Assembly: GCA_946402905.1 (NCBI GenBank)
Contig: CAMIYC010000001.1
Coordinates: 1-64,000, forward strand
From: an uncultured Prevotellaceae bacterium
GTDB taxonomy: Bacteria > Bacteroidota > Bacteroidia > Bacteroidales > Bacteroidaceae
Length of the DNA: 64,000 bases
Direction: 5' to 3'
In this document: piece by piece, positions 56,161-64,000 of the stretch
Position numbering within the stretch: the first letter of the stretch is position 1
Layout of the letters: every line of letters begins with the position of its first letter
Position numbers and translations under genes: made by a program
The notes under the pieces: model-generated
Database searches by the model: none
What the model was told of the DNA's origin: nothing
Seen by the model: the letters and a program-made list of their open reading frames with translations, nothing else

Positions 56161-57132
56161 ATGATCATTTTACCGATTCTTTTAGCCGTCATCGTAGTTT
56201 TCGCAGCTTTTAGGTATCAAAACCACCTGAAAGCCAAGGCGAGGAGATGTGCCAAGGAGGCTCAAAAATTCCACGAGAAGCAGAAACATCTGTCGGCACC
56301 CGGCAGAAAGTTCACCGACGAAGAGCTGCACCGGCTCAAATACGAGTTTGCCCCACTCCTGGAAGATGTCAACAGCCTCTATGACAATTATTTCATCTCC
56401 AACAGCTTTCTTGACAGTCTCGGACTGGGTAACTTCTTGGAGGAGCGCAGGTTGCTCAATCACACACAGTATGTGAACAACCAGAATTACAAGCCTGTCG
56501 TCAACCGCCCCGACGAGCTGACCTGCAGGCAAAACAAAGTGGCATGGAACAAATATCTCGCCTCTATCCAAAAGATCGTCATCTTCGACACCGAGACCAC
56601 CGGCCTGGAGCCAGGCAAGAACGTCATCGTCTCGCTGTCGTGGCAGGTGTTTGACAACCGTCTCAACAAGACCGAGGCTCAGACCTGCTTCTTCAACTGG
56701 CCCGAAGACAAGGACCGCGTGGACATGGATGCCATCAAGATCAACGGTCTGACAGAGCAACGGCTGCAACAACTGGGAACGACCGACAAGGCAGAAGGTC
56801 TGCGGAGCTTTGCAGAGACGATTGCCAATGCCGACCTGCTGGTGGCACATAACGGAGGATTCGACATCAAATTTGTCAAAGCCGACGCCGAAGAATGCAG
56901 TGTCACCTTCGCCAAGCGTGAGATTCCCCTGTGGGACACCATGGTCAACATGACCGACTATTGCGCCATCCAGCGCAGCGACGGCAAATACAAATGGCCG
57001 AAACTCTATGAGCTGGCCGACCGCCTCGGTGTCAACACCGACGATATTCACCTGCATCACTCATCAGACGACGTGGAAGTGACAGCAAGATGCTTTCGCA
57101 AAATCGTGCTCGACGGATTGTCTCAACCCTAA
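56161..57132 (+). CDS. DnaQ-like 3'-5' exonuclease with N-terminal anchor
   Basis: 323 residues. A hydrophobic N-terminus (MIILPILLAVIVVFAAF) could tether it to the membrane; a polar linker of about 110 residues follows. The DEDDh exonuclease core starts with VIFDTETTGLEPG (ExoI), then VAHNGGFDIKFVKADAEEC (ExoII), and HHSSDDVEVTARCF (ExoIII, with His). It resembles the polymerase III epsilon family but is not standard dnaQ. It is 10 bases upstream of umuD, suggesting a shared role in damage-induced DNA synthesis or clean-up. Confidence 0.85.
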   Translation: MIILPILLAVIVVFAAFRYQNHLKAKARRCAKEAQKFHEKQKHLSAPGRKFTDEELHRLKYEFAPLLEDVNSLYDNYFISNSFLDSLGLGNFLEERRLLNHTQYVNNQNYKPVVNRPDELTCRQNKVAWNKYLASIQKIVIFDTETTGLEPGKNVIVSLSWQVFDNRLNKTEAQTCFFNWPEDKDRVDMDAIKINGLTEQRLQQLGTTDKAEGLRSFAETIANADLLVAHNGGFDIKFVKADAEECSVTFAKREIPLWDTMVNMTDYCAIQRSDGKYKWPKLYELADRLGVNTDDIHLHHSSDDVEVTARCFRKIVLDGLSQP

Positions 57133-57142
57133 ACAGACTACG

Positions 57143-57580
57143 ATGGGCAACATCAAGATCATCAAGGGTGTCTTTGACACCCAACTCGAACTCGAGCATG
57201 CCGGGGTGAGAGCTGGATTTCCCTCCCCGGCAGACGACTACATGCACGAGTCACTGGATTTCAACCGCGACTACATCCGCCACCCGGAGGCCTCATTCTA
57301 TGGCGATGTCGAGGGCGACTCCATGAGAGAAGCGGGCATCTTCGACGGCGACCGGGTCATCATCGACCGTGCCGTGGAGCCCCGCAACGGCTCCATCGTC
57401 GTGGCGTTCTGGAACGGCGAGTTCACCATGAAGTTTCTTGACCTGACTCACCGCGCAGAGGGATACATAGAACTGAGACCTGCCAACCCCGACTATCCTG
57501 TGTTCAGGATCAATGCCGGAGACACCTTCGAGATATGGGGCACCGTCATCCATCTGATCAGAACCTTTGAAAAGCTCTGA
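57143..57580 (+). CDS. umuD: UmuD-like S24 self-cleaving protein
   Basis: 145 residues. The self-cleavage site is Ala24-Gly25 in VRAGFPSPADDY, the nucleophile Ser60 is in VEGDSMREAG and the general base Lys97 is in FTMKFLD; these positions equal those of E. coli UmuD. It is therefore competent to become UmuD' on a RecA filament. No umuC follows: the next gene is an unrelated lipoprotein. The upstream exonuclease gene is its only operon partner. Confidence 0.92.
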   Translation: MGNIKIIKGVFDTQLELEHAGVRAGFPSPADDYMHESLDFNRDYIRHPEASFYGDVEGDSMREAGIFDGDRVIIDRAVEPRNGSIVVAFWNGEFTMKFLDLTHRAEGYIELRPANPDYPVFRINAGDTFEIWGTVIHLIRTFEKL

Positions 57581-57674
57581 GGACTCTGAGGACTCTGAAC
57601 ATCTACTATATATTTTCATTGGGTCATCATCAATGAAGGAGGATATTTTGTAAACATTTATAAAACTTACGATC

Positions 57675-58220
57675 ATGAAACAACTGATTCTGGCATTTAC
57701 ATTATTAATAAGCATGGCAGCCTGCAACAACAAGCCGACTACCGCTGCAGAAAGCAACCAGGATACCGTCGCAACGGCTGTGACGGCAGACACCCTCAGT
57801 GCCGAAACGAAAAAGAAAAACATGGAAGAAGTGCAAGCTTATCTCAAGGACTGTGGCACCTTCTTCATCGCCACTGTCGATGGAGACCAGCCACGCGTAC
57901 GCGCCTTCGGCGTGTCTGAGATCATCAACGACCGGCTGTATATCATGACCGGCAAAGTGAAGGATGTGTATAAGCAGATGGCCAAAAACGGCAAGTTTGA
58001 GATCTGTGCCCTCAAGTCGTCAGGCAGTGAGTGGATGCGTCTGTCGGGCGTCCTGGTCAATGATGAGACCCTGTCCGTGAAAGAAGAGTTTCTCAACCGC
58101 AACGAGGGTCTCAAGTCGATGTACAAGGCCGACGACGACAACATGGCTGTGCTGTACATCACCAACGCCACCGCCCGCTTCTGCTCTTTTGCCGCCCCGG
58201 AGAGGAGTGTCAACTTTTAA
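57675..58220 (+). CDS. Lipoprotein of the pyridoxamine-phosphate-oxidase-like fold
   Basis: 181 residues. A lipoprotein signal with Cys in ISMAACNNK is followed by a linker and a split-barrel flavin- or heme-binding fold: VQAYLKDCGTFFIATVDGDQ, VRAFGVSEIINDRLYIMTGK, NGKFEICAL and WMRLSGVLV. Cofactor and substrate are not deducible. Most homologues are cytoplasmic, so export is unusual. Confidence 0.82.
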   Translation: MKQLILAFTLLISMAACNNKPTTAAESNQDTVATAVTADTLSAETKKKNMEEVQAYLKDCGTFFIATVDGDQPRVRAFGVSEIINDRLYIMTGKVKDVYKQMAKNGKFEICALKSSGSEWMRLSGVLVNDETLSVKEEFLNRNEGLKSMYKADDDNMAVLYITNATARFCSFAAPERSVNF

Positions 58221-58245
58221 TCCTGCCGAAACAGGCGTATAGCGC

Positions 58246-58539
58246 ATGGCCTGGAAACGAAAGTTCCGCTGCGAGGTGTGTGGCTACGAGGCCGAGGTGT
58301 ATGAGGGCCGCGGTTTGTTCCGCCAGCAGATCACGGCCATGCTATGCCCCGACTGCAAGTCTGTAGAAAACATTGTAGTAGGAGGTATCATCGCCGATGT
58401 AGCCCCTTCGTTCAGGAGCGAAGTAGGCAGGCTTTGTCTCCGCTGTGGCAGCGACCATATCCGTATATGGGACATGAAGACCTGTCCGAAGTGCCAGGGA
58501 CCAATGGCCGACACCGGCGAGAAAGAGTTCTGGACATAA
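58246..58539 (+). CDS. Small double zinc-ribbon protein
   Basis: 97 residues with four Cys pairs (CEVC, CPDC, CLRC, CPKC), consistent with two zinc sites. It has a basic start (MAWKRKFRCEVCGYEAEVYE) and a conserved-looking FRQQITAMLCPDC. Family not recognised; it is located 25 bases after the lipoprotein and 27 before the Memo-AMMECR1 gene. Confidence 0.75.
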   Translation: MAWKRKFRCEVCGYEAEVYEGRGLFRQQITAMLCPDCKSVENIVVGGIIADVAPSFRSEVGRLCLRCGSDHIRIWDMKTCPKCQGPMADTGEKEFWT

Positions 58540-58566
58540 CCAGCCAACCCACCAAACGTTTACCTC

Positions 58567-60090
58567 ATGGCACACAAGGCACTGATCTTATTACTCGCTG
58601 CAGCAGGTATCATCTGTACGGTATACTTCACCACCCATCCTATGAAAACCAACGACCATTTGATCCCCGACCCCATCGTCAGACCCGCGACACAGGCCGG
58701 ACGCTTTTACGAGAGTGACCCAGCCCTGCTCAGCCAGGAGGTGGACAGCCTGCTGGCCCTTCATGGGCATGCGACAGCCGACGACCGTGTCGCGGCCGTC
58801 ATCGTGCCACATGCAGGGTATTATTTTTCCGGCAACGTGGCTGCCAGCGCCTATATGAGCATCAACCCGCAGAAGCCTTACCGGCGGATATTCCTCATCG
58901 GTCCCAGCCATCATGTATGGCTCAACGGAGCCTCCGTCAATACAGAGGCCGACTATTATGCCACGCCATTGGGCCAGATACGCGTTGACCATGAGACCGC
59001 CGTCCATCTGACGGAGGCCGACAGCGTATTCACATACAACGAGAAAGCCCACGACCGCGAGCACTGCCTGGAGGTGCAGTTGCCTTTCCTGCAGCGCAGA
59101 TGGAAAGAAGTGCCTCCCATCGTGCCCATCATCGTATCGACCAACAATTACCACACGCTCCAAAGGATATCGAGGGTACTGAAACCATACTTCAACGACG
59201 AGAATCTCTTCATCATCAGCAGCGACTTCTCGCACTACCCCTCCTATAAAGATGCCTACCAGGTGGACGGCAAGACCGCCGAGGCCATCATGAGCGGAGA
59301 CGTGGAACAATTCATCACTACGCTGGAGACCAACAACCGCTTAGGCATACGCCAGTTGGAGACCAGTGCCTGTGGAGAATTTCCCATCATCACACTCATG
59401 CTGATGCTCGACCACAGGTATGAGGTGCGGCACCTGCTATATCAGAACTCCGGCGACATCGATCGCCACGACCCCAACCGGGTAGTAGGCTATCATTCGT
59501 TTGCCTTCCTGCGCAACACCCAATCCGACGCCCAAAAACAAGCCAACATGTTCTCACTATCCGAAGAAGAAAAGCAGCTGCTCAAGCAGCTGGCACGTGA
59601 AAGTATTGCCACCGCCTTCGACAGCGGGGCTGTCGAAAGCAAACCGCTGTGCCAGCGCCGGCCCGTGCTCAATCAGAAATGCGGGGCATTTGTCACCCTC
59701 AACAAGCGGGGCAGGCTGAGAGGTTGCATAGGCCATTTCGGCGAAGACGCGCCCCTCTATGAAATGGTGAGCGAGATGGCCAGGGCCGCCGCCTTCGAAG
59801 ACCCGCGCTTCCCCCCGCTGCGCCGTGACGAACTGGAGGATATCGACATTGAGATATCCGTGCTCACCCCCATGAGGCGCATCCACAGCCTGGAGGAGCT
59901 GGAACTGCACCGCCACGGCATCTATATCAGGAAGGGGCTCCGTAGCGGCACCTTCCTGCCACAGGTGGCCGATGAGGTGAACTGGACGAAAGAAGAGTTT
60001 GTGGGGCATTGCTCCCGCGACAAGGCCGGACTGGGATGGGACGGCTGGCGCGATGCAGAATTATATGTCTACGAAGCCATTGTCTTCTGA
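58567..60090 (+). CDS. Memo-AMMECR1 fusion of the AmmeMemoRadiSam system, membrane-anchored
   Basis: 507 residues. An N-terminal hydrophobic segment (ALILLLAAAGIICTVYFTTH) precedes a Memo domain (about 38-320) with VPHAGYYFSGNVAASAYMSI, LIGPSHHVWLNGASVNTEAD, ISSDFSHYPSYKDAY and the conserved Cys in ETSACGEFPI. An AMMECR1 domain follows (about 330-505): CGAFVTLNKRGRLRGCIGHF, AAAFEDPRFPPL and TWFLPQVADE-like FLPQVADEVNW. The stop overlaps the next gene by one base (TGATG). Memo, AMMECR1 and a radical SAM enzyme co-occur across bacteria and archaea; the chemistry is unsettled. The anchor implies the fused protein faces the periplasm. Confidence 0.9.
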   Translation: MAHKALILLLAAAGIICTVYFTTHPMKTNDHLIPDPIVRPATQAGRFYESDPALLSQEVDSLLALHGHATADDRVAAVIVPHAGYYFSGNVAASAYMSINPQKPYRRIFLIGPSHHVWLNGASVNTEADYYATPLGQIRVDHETAVHLTEADSVFTYNEKAHDREHCLEVQLPFLQRRWKEVPPIVPIIVSTNNYHTLQRISRVLKPYFNDENLFIISSDFSHYPSYKDAYQVDGKTAEAIMSGDVEQFITTLETNNRLGIRQLETSACGEFPIITLMLMLDHRYEVRHLLYQNSGDIDRHDPNRVVGYHSFAFLRNTQSDAQKQANMFSLSEEEKQLLKQLARESIATAFDSGAVESKPLCQRRPVLNQKCGAFVTLNKRGRLRGCIGHFGEDAPLYEMVSEMARAAAFEDPRFPPLRRDELEDIDIEISVLTPMRRIHSLEELELHRHGIYIRKGLRSGTFLPQVADEVNWTKEEFVGHCSRDKAGLGWDGWRDAELYVYEAIVF

Positions 60091-60962
60091 TGACACCGCA
60101 CGAGTGCAAATACTATCAGCGCATCGGCCAGGGGCAGGTAGAATGCCTGCTCTGTCCGCACCACTGCCGCATAGCAGAAGGCAAGACCGGCAGATGCCGC
60201 AGCAGGCGAAACGCCGGCGGCATCCTGGTCAGCGATGCCTACGGCCATCCCTGCGCACTGGCCATCGACCCTGTGGAGAAAAAGCCCCTCTATCATTTCC
60301 ACCCCGGCACCCAATGCCTCTCGATGGCCTGCACCGGATGCAATTTCCACTGCCACAACTGCCAGAACCACGACATCTCGCAGGTGGCTCCCCGTGAGGT
60401 AAGCCGATACGATGTCACGGCAGAGCAGATGACAGAGATGTGTCTGTCCCATCATTGCCCCGGCATCGCCTACACCTATACAGAACCCCTCACCTATATA
60501 GAATATGTGGGCGACATTGCACGGCTGGCACACCAAAAAGGATTATGGAACATCCTGGTGACGGCGGGTTATGTGTGTGAGCAGCCATTACAAGACCTCC
60601 TGCCCTACATCGACGCCGCCAACATAGACCTGAAGTCATTCAGCGACGACATCTATCAACGAGTGAGCGGGGGAAGACTGTCGGTGGTGCTCGACACCAT
60701 CCTTGCCATGCGTGACGCCAAGGTCTGGATCGAACTGACCAACCTCGTCATCCCCGGCATCAACGACGACATGCACATGATCAGACGTATGTGCCAATGG
60801 ATGGTGAGACATCGTTTGGAGGACGCGCCGCTGCACTTCAGCCGCTTCTTTCCCCAGTATCGCATGAGGGACATCCCTCCCACCCCACTCCACACCCTGG
60901 AGTCGGCGCGCCGCGTGGCACAGGAGGAAGGTCTGCGCCATGTCTATCTGGGAAATGTGTGA
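60090..60962 (+). CDS. amrS: AmmeMemoRadiSam system radical SAM enzyme
   Basis: 290 residues from the ATG at 60090; the frame is open upstream, but that part overlaps the preceding gene and lacks family features. It begins MTPHECKYYQRIGQGQVECL, then LCPHHC. The radical SAM cluster motif is CNFHCHNC near residue 90, followed by SAM-binding GIAYTYTEPL and ANIDLKSFSDDIYQ and LVIPGINDDMHMI. It is coupled to the Memo-AMMECR1 gene by a one-base overlap, so the pair acts together. Confidence 0.93.
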   Translation: MTPHECKYYQRIGQGQVECLLCPHHCRIAEGKTGRCRSRRNAGGILVSDAYGHPCALAIDPVEKKPLYHFHPGTQCLSMACTGCNFHCHNCQNHDISQVAPREVSRYDVTAEQMTEMCLSHHCPGIAYTYTEPLTYIEYVGDIARLAHQKGLWNILVTAGYVCEQPLQDLLPYIDAANIDLKSFSDDIYQRVSGGRLSVVLDTILAMRDAKVWIELTNLVIPGINDDMHMIRRMCQWMVRHRLEDAPLHFSRFFPQYRMRDIPPTPLHTLESARRVAQEEGLRHVYLGNV

Positions 60963-60998
60963 CCGTGACATCTGACTGCGGTCACGCAGGCCGGCAGG

Positions 60999-61424
60999 TC
61001 ACAGGTGATACAACTCCTCGTCTGAGAGCATACGCACACCACTCTGGCTGAGGATACGCTCACAGGCTTCCATATTCACCGTACGGATAATGACATTGGC
61101 CACCTGGCCATTGTTGAACGAATACATATACTCTATTTCGGCACCCGCCTCAGACAATTTTCTCAGGATGACCGCCAGTGATCCACTGACATTGGGGGTG
61201 GAAAAGCCGATCACATCCGTGATTTTCACAGCGAATCCATGCTCTCTGAGACACTTGCTGGCAAGTATCGGATCGGAGACGACACAACGCAGGATACCGA
61301 AGTCGGAACTGTCGGCGATACTCATGGCCGAAAGATTGATCCCGGCTCCGGCGAGGATCTCAGTGACTTCTGTCAGACGTCCCGACTTATTTTCCAAAAA
61401 AACTGATAATTGTTTGGTGTACAT
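60999..61424 (-). CDS. Tandem ACT-domain protein
   Basis: 141 residues from the ATG at 61424; the frame extends upstream to 61568 but crosses a TATCTTTG promoter, so the internal start is chosen. Two ACT domains read KQLSVFLENKSGRLTEVTEI and GSLAVILRKLSEAGAEIEYM. Such proteins bind amino acids and, in Bacteroidota, often accompany a phenylacetate-CoA-ligase-type gene that is not in this window. It is convergent with the radical SAM gene. Confidence 0.85.
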   Translation of the reverse strand: MYTKQLSVFLENKSGRLTEVTEILAGAGINLSAMSIADSSDFGILRCVVSDPILASKCLREHGFAVKITDVIGFSTPNVSGSLAVILRKLSEAGAEIEYMYSFNNGQVANVIIRTVNMEACERILSQSGVRMLSDEELYHL

Positions 61425-61543
61425 AATGTAAGTATTAGATATTGTCAGATAGTGATGGCGAACGACAGCCGCAGAAGCGTATTGCTGCCTGGCATTTTCC
61501 GCTACTGTAAACAGACAGAGACAGAATGAGTCGCCTCGCACCG

Positions 61544-61551
61544 CAAAGATA
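61544..61551 (-). promoter_or_regulatory. Promoter -7 element of the ACT gene
   Basis: TATCTTTG on the minus strand followed by CGG, an exact TAnnTTTG match, giving a leader of about 115 bases. Confidence 0.5.
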
Positions 61552-61636
61552 AAGAAAAAAAGCCACAAGAAAGCATTTTTTCTGTTTTAAACAAAAAAAA
61601 TGCGAAATAGTCATGCCGACCTTTGAAAATGTTGTC

Positions 61637-61644
61637 TACCTTTG
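61637..61644 (+). promoter_or_regulatory. Promoter -7 element of dcuB
   Basis: TACCTTTG followed by C, a textbook Bacteroidota -7 box 29 bases before the dcuB ATG. Confidence 0.65.
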
Positions 61645-61673
61645 CTGCATGAAACCTTAAATCTAAATCTTCT

Positions 61674-63020
61674 ATGGCCACAGCTATTATTTTCCTGCAA
61701 TTAGCCATTGTAATTGCACTCATTTTTATTGGTGCCCGTGTGGGCAGTATCGGACTTGGAATATACGGCATGGTTGGTGTATTCATCCTGGTGTTCATCT
61801 TCGGTCTGAAACCCGGCAACCTGCCCATCGACGTGATGCTCATCATCGTGAGCGTGATCACCGCAGCGGCAGCGCTCCAGGCTGCAGGCGGACTTGACTA
61901 CCTGGTGGGACTGGCAGCCAAATTCCTGCGTAAGCACCCCGACCGCATCACGTTCTACGGACCGCTCACCACATGGTTGTTTTGTCTGGTCGCCGGCACC
62001 GCACACACCTCCTACTCCCTGCTGCCCATTATCTCAGAAATAGCCAAGAACAGCAAGATACGTCCAGAGCGCCCGATGAGTGTGGCCACTATCTCCGCAT
62101 CCCTGGGCATCACCGGAAGCCCGGTATCCGCTGCCACCGCCGCACTGATCGGTGCCGACATGCTTGGCGGCAAGGGTATCGAGCTGGGTGATATCATGCT
62201 CGTCTGCATCCCTGCCTCATTCATTGCCATCCTGGTCGCCTCGTTTGTACAAAACTTTGTGGGTAAGGAACTGGAAGACGATCCTGAATACCAGCGCAGG
62301 GTGCGCGAGGGCATCCTCAACCCTGAGGAAGACGCCAAAATGATGGCTCAGATGGAGAGTCATCCCAACAAACATGCCAAATATTCTGTCATCGCCTTCC
62401 TCATCGGTGTTTTCCTCGTGGTGCTTTTCGGCTCAGTACCATCACTGAGACCTACTTACGAGGTCGACGGCGAGACAATAGCCGTGGGCATGCCTGAGAT
62501 CATCGAGATATTGATGATGAGCATCGCCGCTGTCATCCTGCTGGTAGGAAAGGCGAAAGTGGGCGACGCAGTGAAAGGCAACGTCTTCGGCGCCGGAATG
62601 AATGCCATGGTCAGCATCTTCGGTATCGCATGGATGGGCGACACCTTCTTCAACGGCAACCTGGCTTTCTTCAAAGAGCACATCGCGGATATCGTCACAC
62701 AATATCCCTTCCTGTTCGCCGTGGCACTCTTCTTCATGAGCATCATGCTCTTCTCACAGGCAGCCACGGTGCGCACGCTCTATCCACTCGGCATCGGCCT
62801 GGGCATCAGTCCGCTGGCCCTGGTGGCCATGTTCCCGGCCGTCAACGGATATTTCTTCATCCCCAACTACCCCACCGAAGTGGCCGCGATCAACTTCGAC
62901 CGCACCGGTACCACCCGCATCGGCAAATACGTGCTCAACCACTCGTTTCAGTTGGCTGGCTTCATCACCACATTTGTCAGCATCGGCGTGGGATATCTCA
63001 TCATCACACTCTTCTATTAA
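61674..63020 (+). CDS. dcuB: Anaerobic C4-dicarboxylate transporter, DcuA/DcuB family
   Basis: A 448-residue inner-membrane exchanger for fumarate, succinate, malate or aspartate. It starts MATAIIFLQLAIVIALIFIG and has about 10-12 hydrophobic segments. Conserved regions are FYGPLTTWLFCLVAGTAHTS, ITGSPVSAATAAL and GTTRIGKYVLNHSFQLAGFI. An exported asparaginase follows 47 bases later, so the pair likely turns asparagine into aspartate outside the membrane and imports it in exchange for succinate during fumarate respiration. Confidence 0.92.
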   Translation: MATAIIFLQLAIVIALIFIGARVGSIGLGIYGMVGVFILVFIFGLKPGNLPIDVMLIIVSVITAAAALQAAGGLDYLVGLAAKFLRKHPDRITFYGPLTTWLFCLVAGTAHTSYSLLPIISEIAKNSKIRPERPMSVATISASLGITGSPVSAATAALIGADMLGGKGIELGDIMLVCIPASFIAILVASFVQNFVGKELEDDPEYQRRVREGILNPEEDAKMMAQMESHPNKHAKYSVIAFLIGVFLVVLFGSVPSLRPTYEVDGETIAVGMPEIIEILMMSIAAVILLVGKAKVGDAVKGNVFGAGMNAMVSIFGIAWMGDTFFNGNLAFFKEHIADIVTQYPFLFAVALFFMSIMLFSQAATVRTLYPLGIGLGISPLALVAMFPAVNGYFFIPNYPTEVAAINFDRTGTTRIGKYVLNHSFQLAGFITTFVSIGVGYLIITLFY

Positions 63021-63067
63021 ATAAATCCAACCCAAAACAATAATTACTAACCCAAAAATCAAAGATT

Positions 63068-64000
63068 ATGAAAACATTAAGAAACATTTTCGTGCTAATC
63101 GCACTGGTCATGGCCGTCACTGTATCGGCCAAGCCCAAAATCCGTATCATCGCCACAGGTGGAACAATAGCCGGTGTGAGCGCCTCCGCCACTTCGTCCG
63201 CCTACAGTGCAGGCCAGGTGGGCGTACAGACCCTCATTGACGCTGTGCCACAGATGCTTTATCTGGCAGATATCAGCGGCGAGCAGCTGGTGAACATCGG
63301 TTCGCAAGACATGAACGACGAGGTGTGGCTGAAGCTGGCCAAGCGCATCAACCAGCTCCTCAACAATGAAGGATACGATGGCGTGGTCATCACTCACGGC
63401 ACCGATACGATGGAAGAGACGGCCTATTTCCTCAACCTGACCGTGAAGAGCGACAAGCCCGTTGTCCTGGTAGGCTCGATGAGACCCTCCACAGGCATCA
63501 GTGCCGACGGTCCGGGCAACCTCTATGCAGGTGTAGCCACTGCTGCGAGCCCCAACTCCAAGGGCAGAGGCGTGCTGGTGTGCATGAACAACCTGATACT
63601 CGACGCCAAGGACGTGATCAAGATGCATACCACCGATGTGGCCACCTTCCAGAGCGCCAACTACGGCAAGGTGGGCTATGTCTACAACGGCGAGGCCATC
63701 TACAACCGCACCATCGACAATGTACACACCAGCCGGAGCGAGTTTGACGTAGAGAATCTCACCCAGCTCCCCAAAGTAGGCATCGTCTACGGCTATGCCA
63801 ATGCCTCACCGCTGCCCATGCAGGCATTCATTGACGCAAAATACGACGGCATCGTGCTCGCCGGCGTGGGAGACGGCAATTTCTACAAAGACGTCTTCGA
63901 CGTGGCACTCAAGGCACGCTCAAAAGGCATCAACATCGTGCGTGCCTCACGCTGCCCCACTGGTCCGACCTGTCTGAACGGCGAGGTGGACGACGAGAAA
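63068..64000 (+). CDS. ansB: Type II L-asparaginase (cut by the window end)
   Basis: At least 311 residues. The signal peptide (MKTLRNIFVLIALVMAVTVS) indicates export. The active-site Thr lies in IIATGGTIAG (near residue 38) and the second conserved motif is VVITHGTDTMEET (Thr-Asp pair), followed by LVGSMRPSTGISADGPGNLY. All are intact, and the C-terminal 40 or so residues are missing past 64000. Asparagine is hydrolysed to aspartate and ammonia in the periplasm next to the C4-dicarboxylate exchanger. Confidence 0.94.
   Translation, partial: MKTLRNIFVLIALVMAVTVSAKPKIRIIATGGTIAGVSASATSSAYSAGQVGVQTLIDAVPQMLYLADISGEQLVNIGSQDMNDEVWLKLAKRINQLLNNEGYDGVVITHGTDTMEETAYFLNLTVKSDKPVVLVGSMRPSTGISADGPGNLYAGVATAASPNSKGRGVLVCMNNLILDAKDVIKMHTTDVATFQSANYGKVGYVYNGEAIYNRTIDNVHTSRSEFDVENLTQLPKVGIVYGYANASPLPMQAFIDAKYDGIVLAGVGDGNFYKDVFDVALKARSKGINIVRASRCPTGPTCLNGEVDDEK

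Overview
The window reads as chromosomal DNA of a Bacteroidota bacterium, most likely of the Prevotella group. The evidence is a SusC/SusD-type outer-membrane pair, a secreted giant protein with a type IX secretion (T9SS) C-terminal domain, a BspA-like leucine-rich-repeat protein, dockerin-like repeats, and many promoters of the Bacteroidota form TAnnTTTG at about -7 instead of sigma-70 -35/-10 boxes. No tRNA, rRNA, CRISPR array, insertion sequence or phage was seen. Functions are inferred from motifs and domain order by reading; no database search was run.

Layout. 0.2-3.0 kb: groEL and groES, and a divergent sigma-70-family gene, all on the minus strand. 3.2-14.6 kb: a 2982-residue modular secreted protein carrying a lipase-type domain, preceded in the same operon by a leucine-rich-repeat surface protein. 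14.8-21.8 kb: rmuC, a GH2 glycosidase, a small membrane protein and a membrane-bound SpoIIE-type phosphatase. 22.0-31.8 kb is an accessory, AT-richer region: a tight helicase/PLD-Nudix-Vsr operon, a tripartite HipBST toxin-antitoxin locus, two small secreted proteins (one dockerin-like), and a von Willebrand factor A (vWA) protein with an unrecognised partner.

32.3-35.6 kb: a lipoprotein glycosidase and a pectinesterase, bracketed by dispersed repeats. 36.0-42.7 kb: a 32-residue membrane peptide gene with its own promoter and terminator, then a LysR regulator and rocD, ctlX, pruA and an arginine deiminase. These four enzymes can take arginine through citrulline, ornithine and glutamate semialdehyde to glutamate without ornithine carbamoyltransferase. 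The block is followed by a tandem array of about seven hairpin units, and related units also lie upstream of it.

43.7-46.3 kb: a second SpoIIE phosphatase, a STAS anti-anti-sigma protein and a coiled-coil AraC-type regulator, with no visible RsbW-type kinase. 46.5-53.2 kb: an esterase, then a TonB-dependent receptor, a SusD-like lipoprotein and an exported nucleotide pyrophosphatase/phosphodiesterase, which look like a nutrient-scavenging locus. 53.4-57.6 kb: radA, an unusual AT-rich protein with a KKxYxKPxLxV-type N-terminus, a DnaQ-like exonuclease and UmuD without UmuC. 57.7-61.0 kb: a flavin-reductase-like lipoprotein, a zinc-ribbon protein and the AmmeMemoRadiSam module (membrane-anchored Memo-AMMECR1 fusion plus radical SAM enzyme). 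61.0-64.0 kb: a tandem-ACT protein, a DcuB-type C4-dicarboxylate transporter and an exported L-asparaginase cut by the window end.

Intergenic DNA is unusually rich in short tandem repeats and hairpins. Two of these elements have entered coding sequence, in vsr and in the second phosphatase gene.
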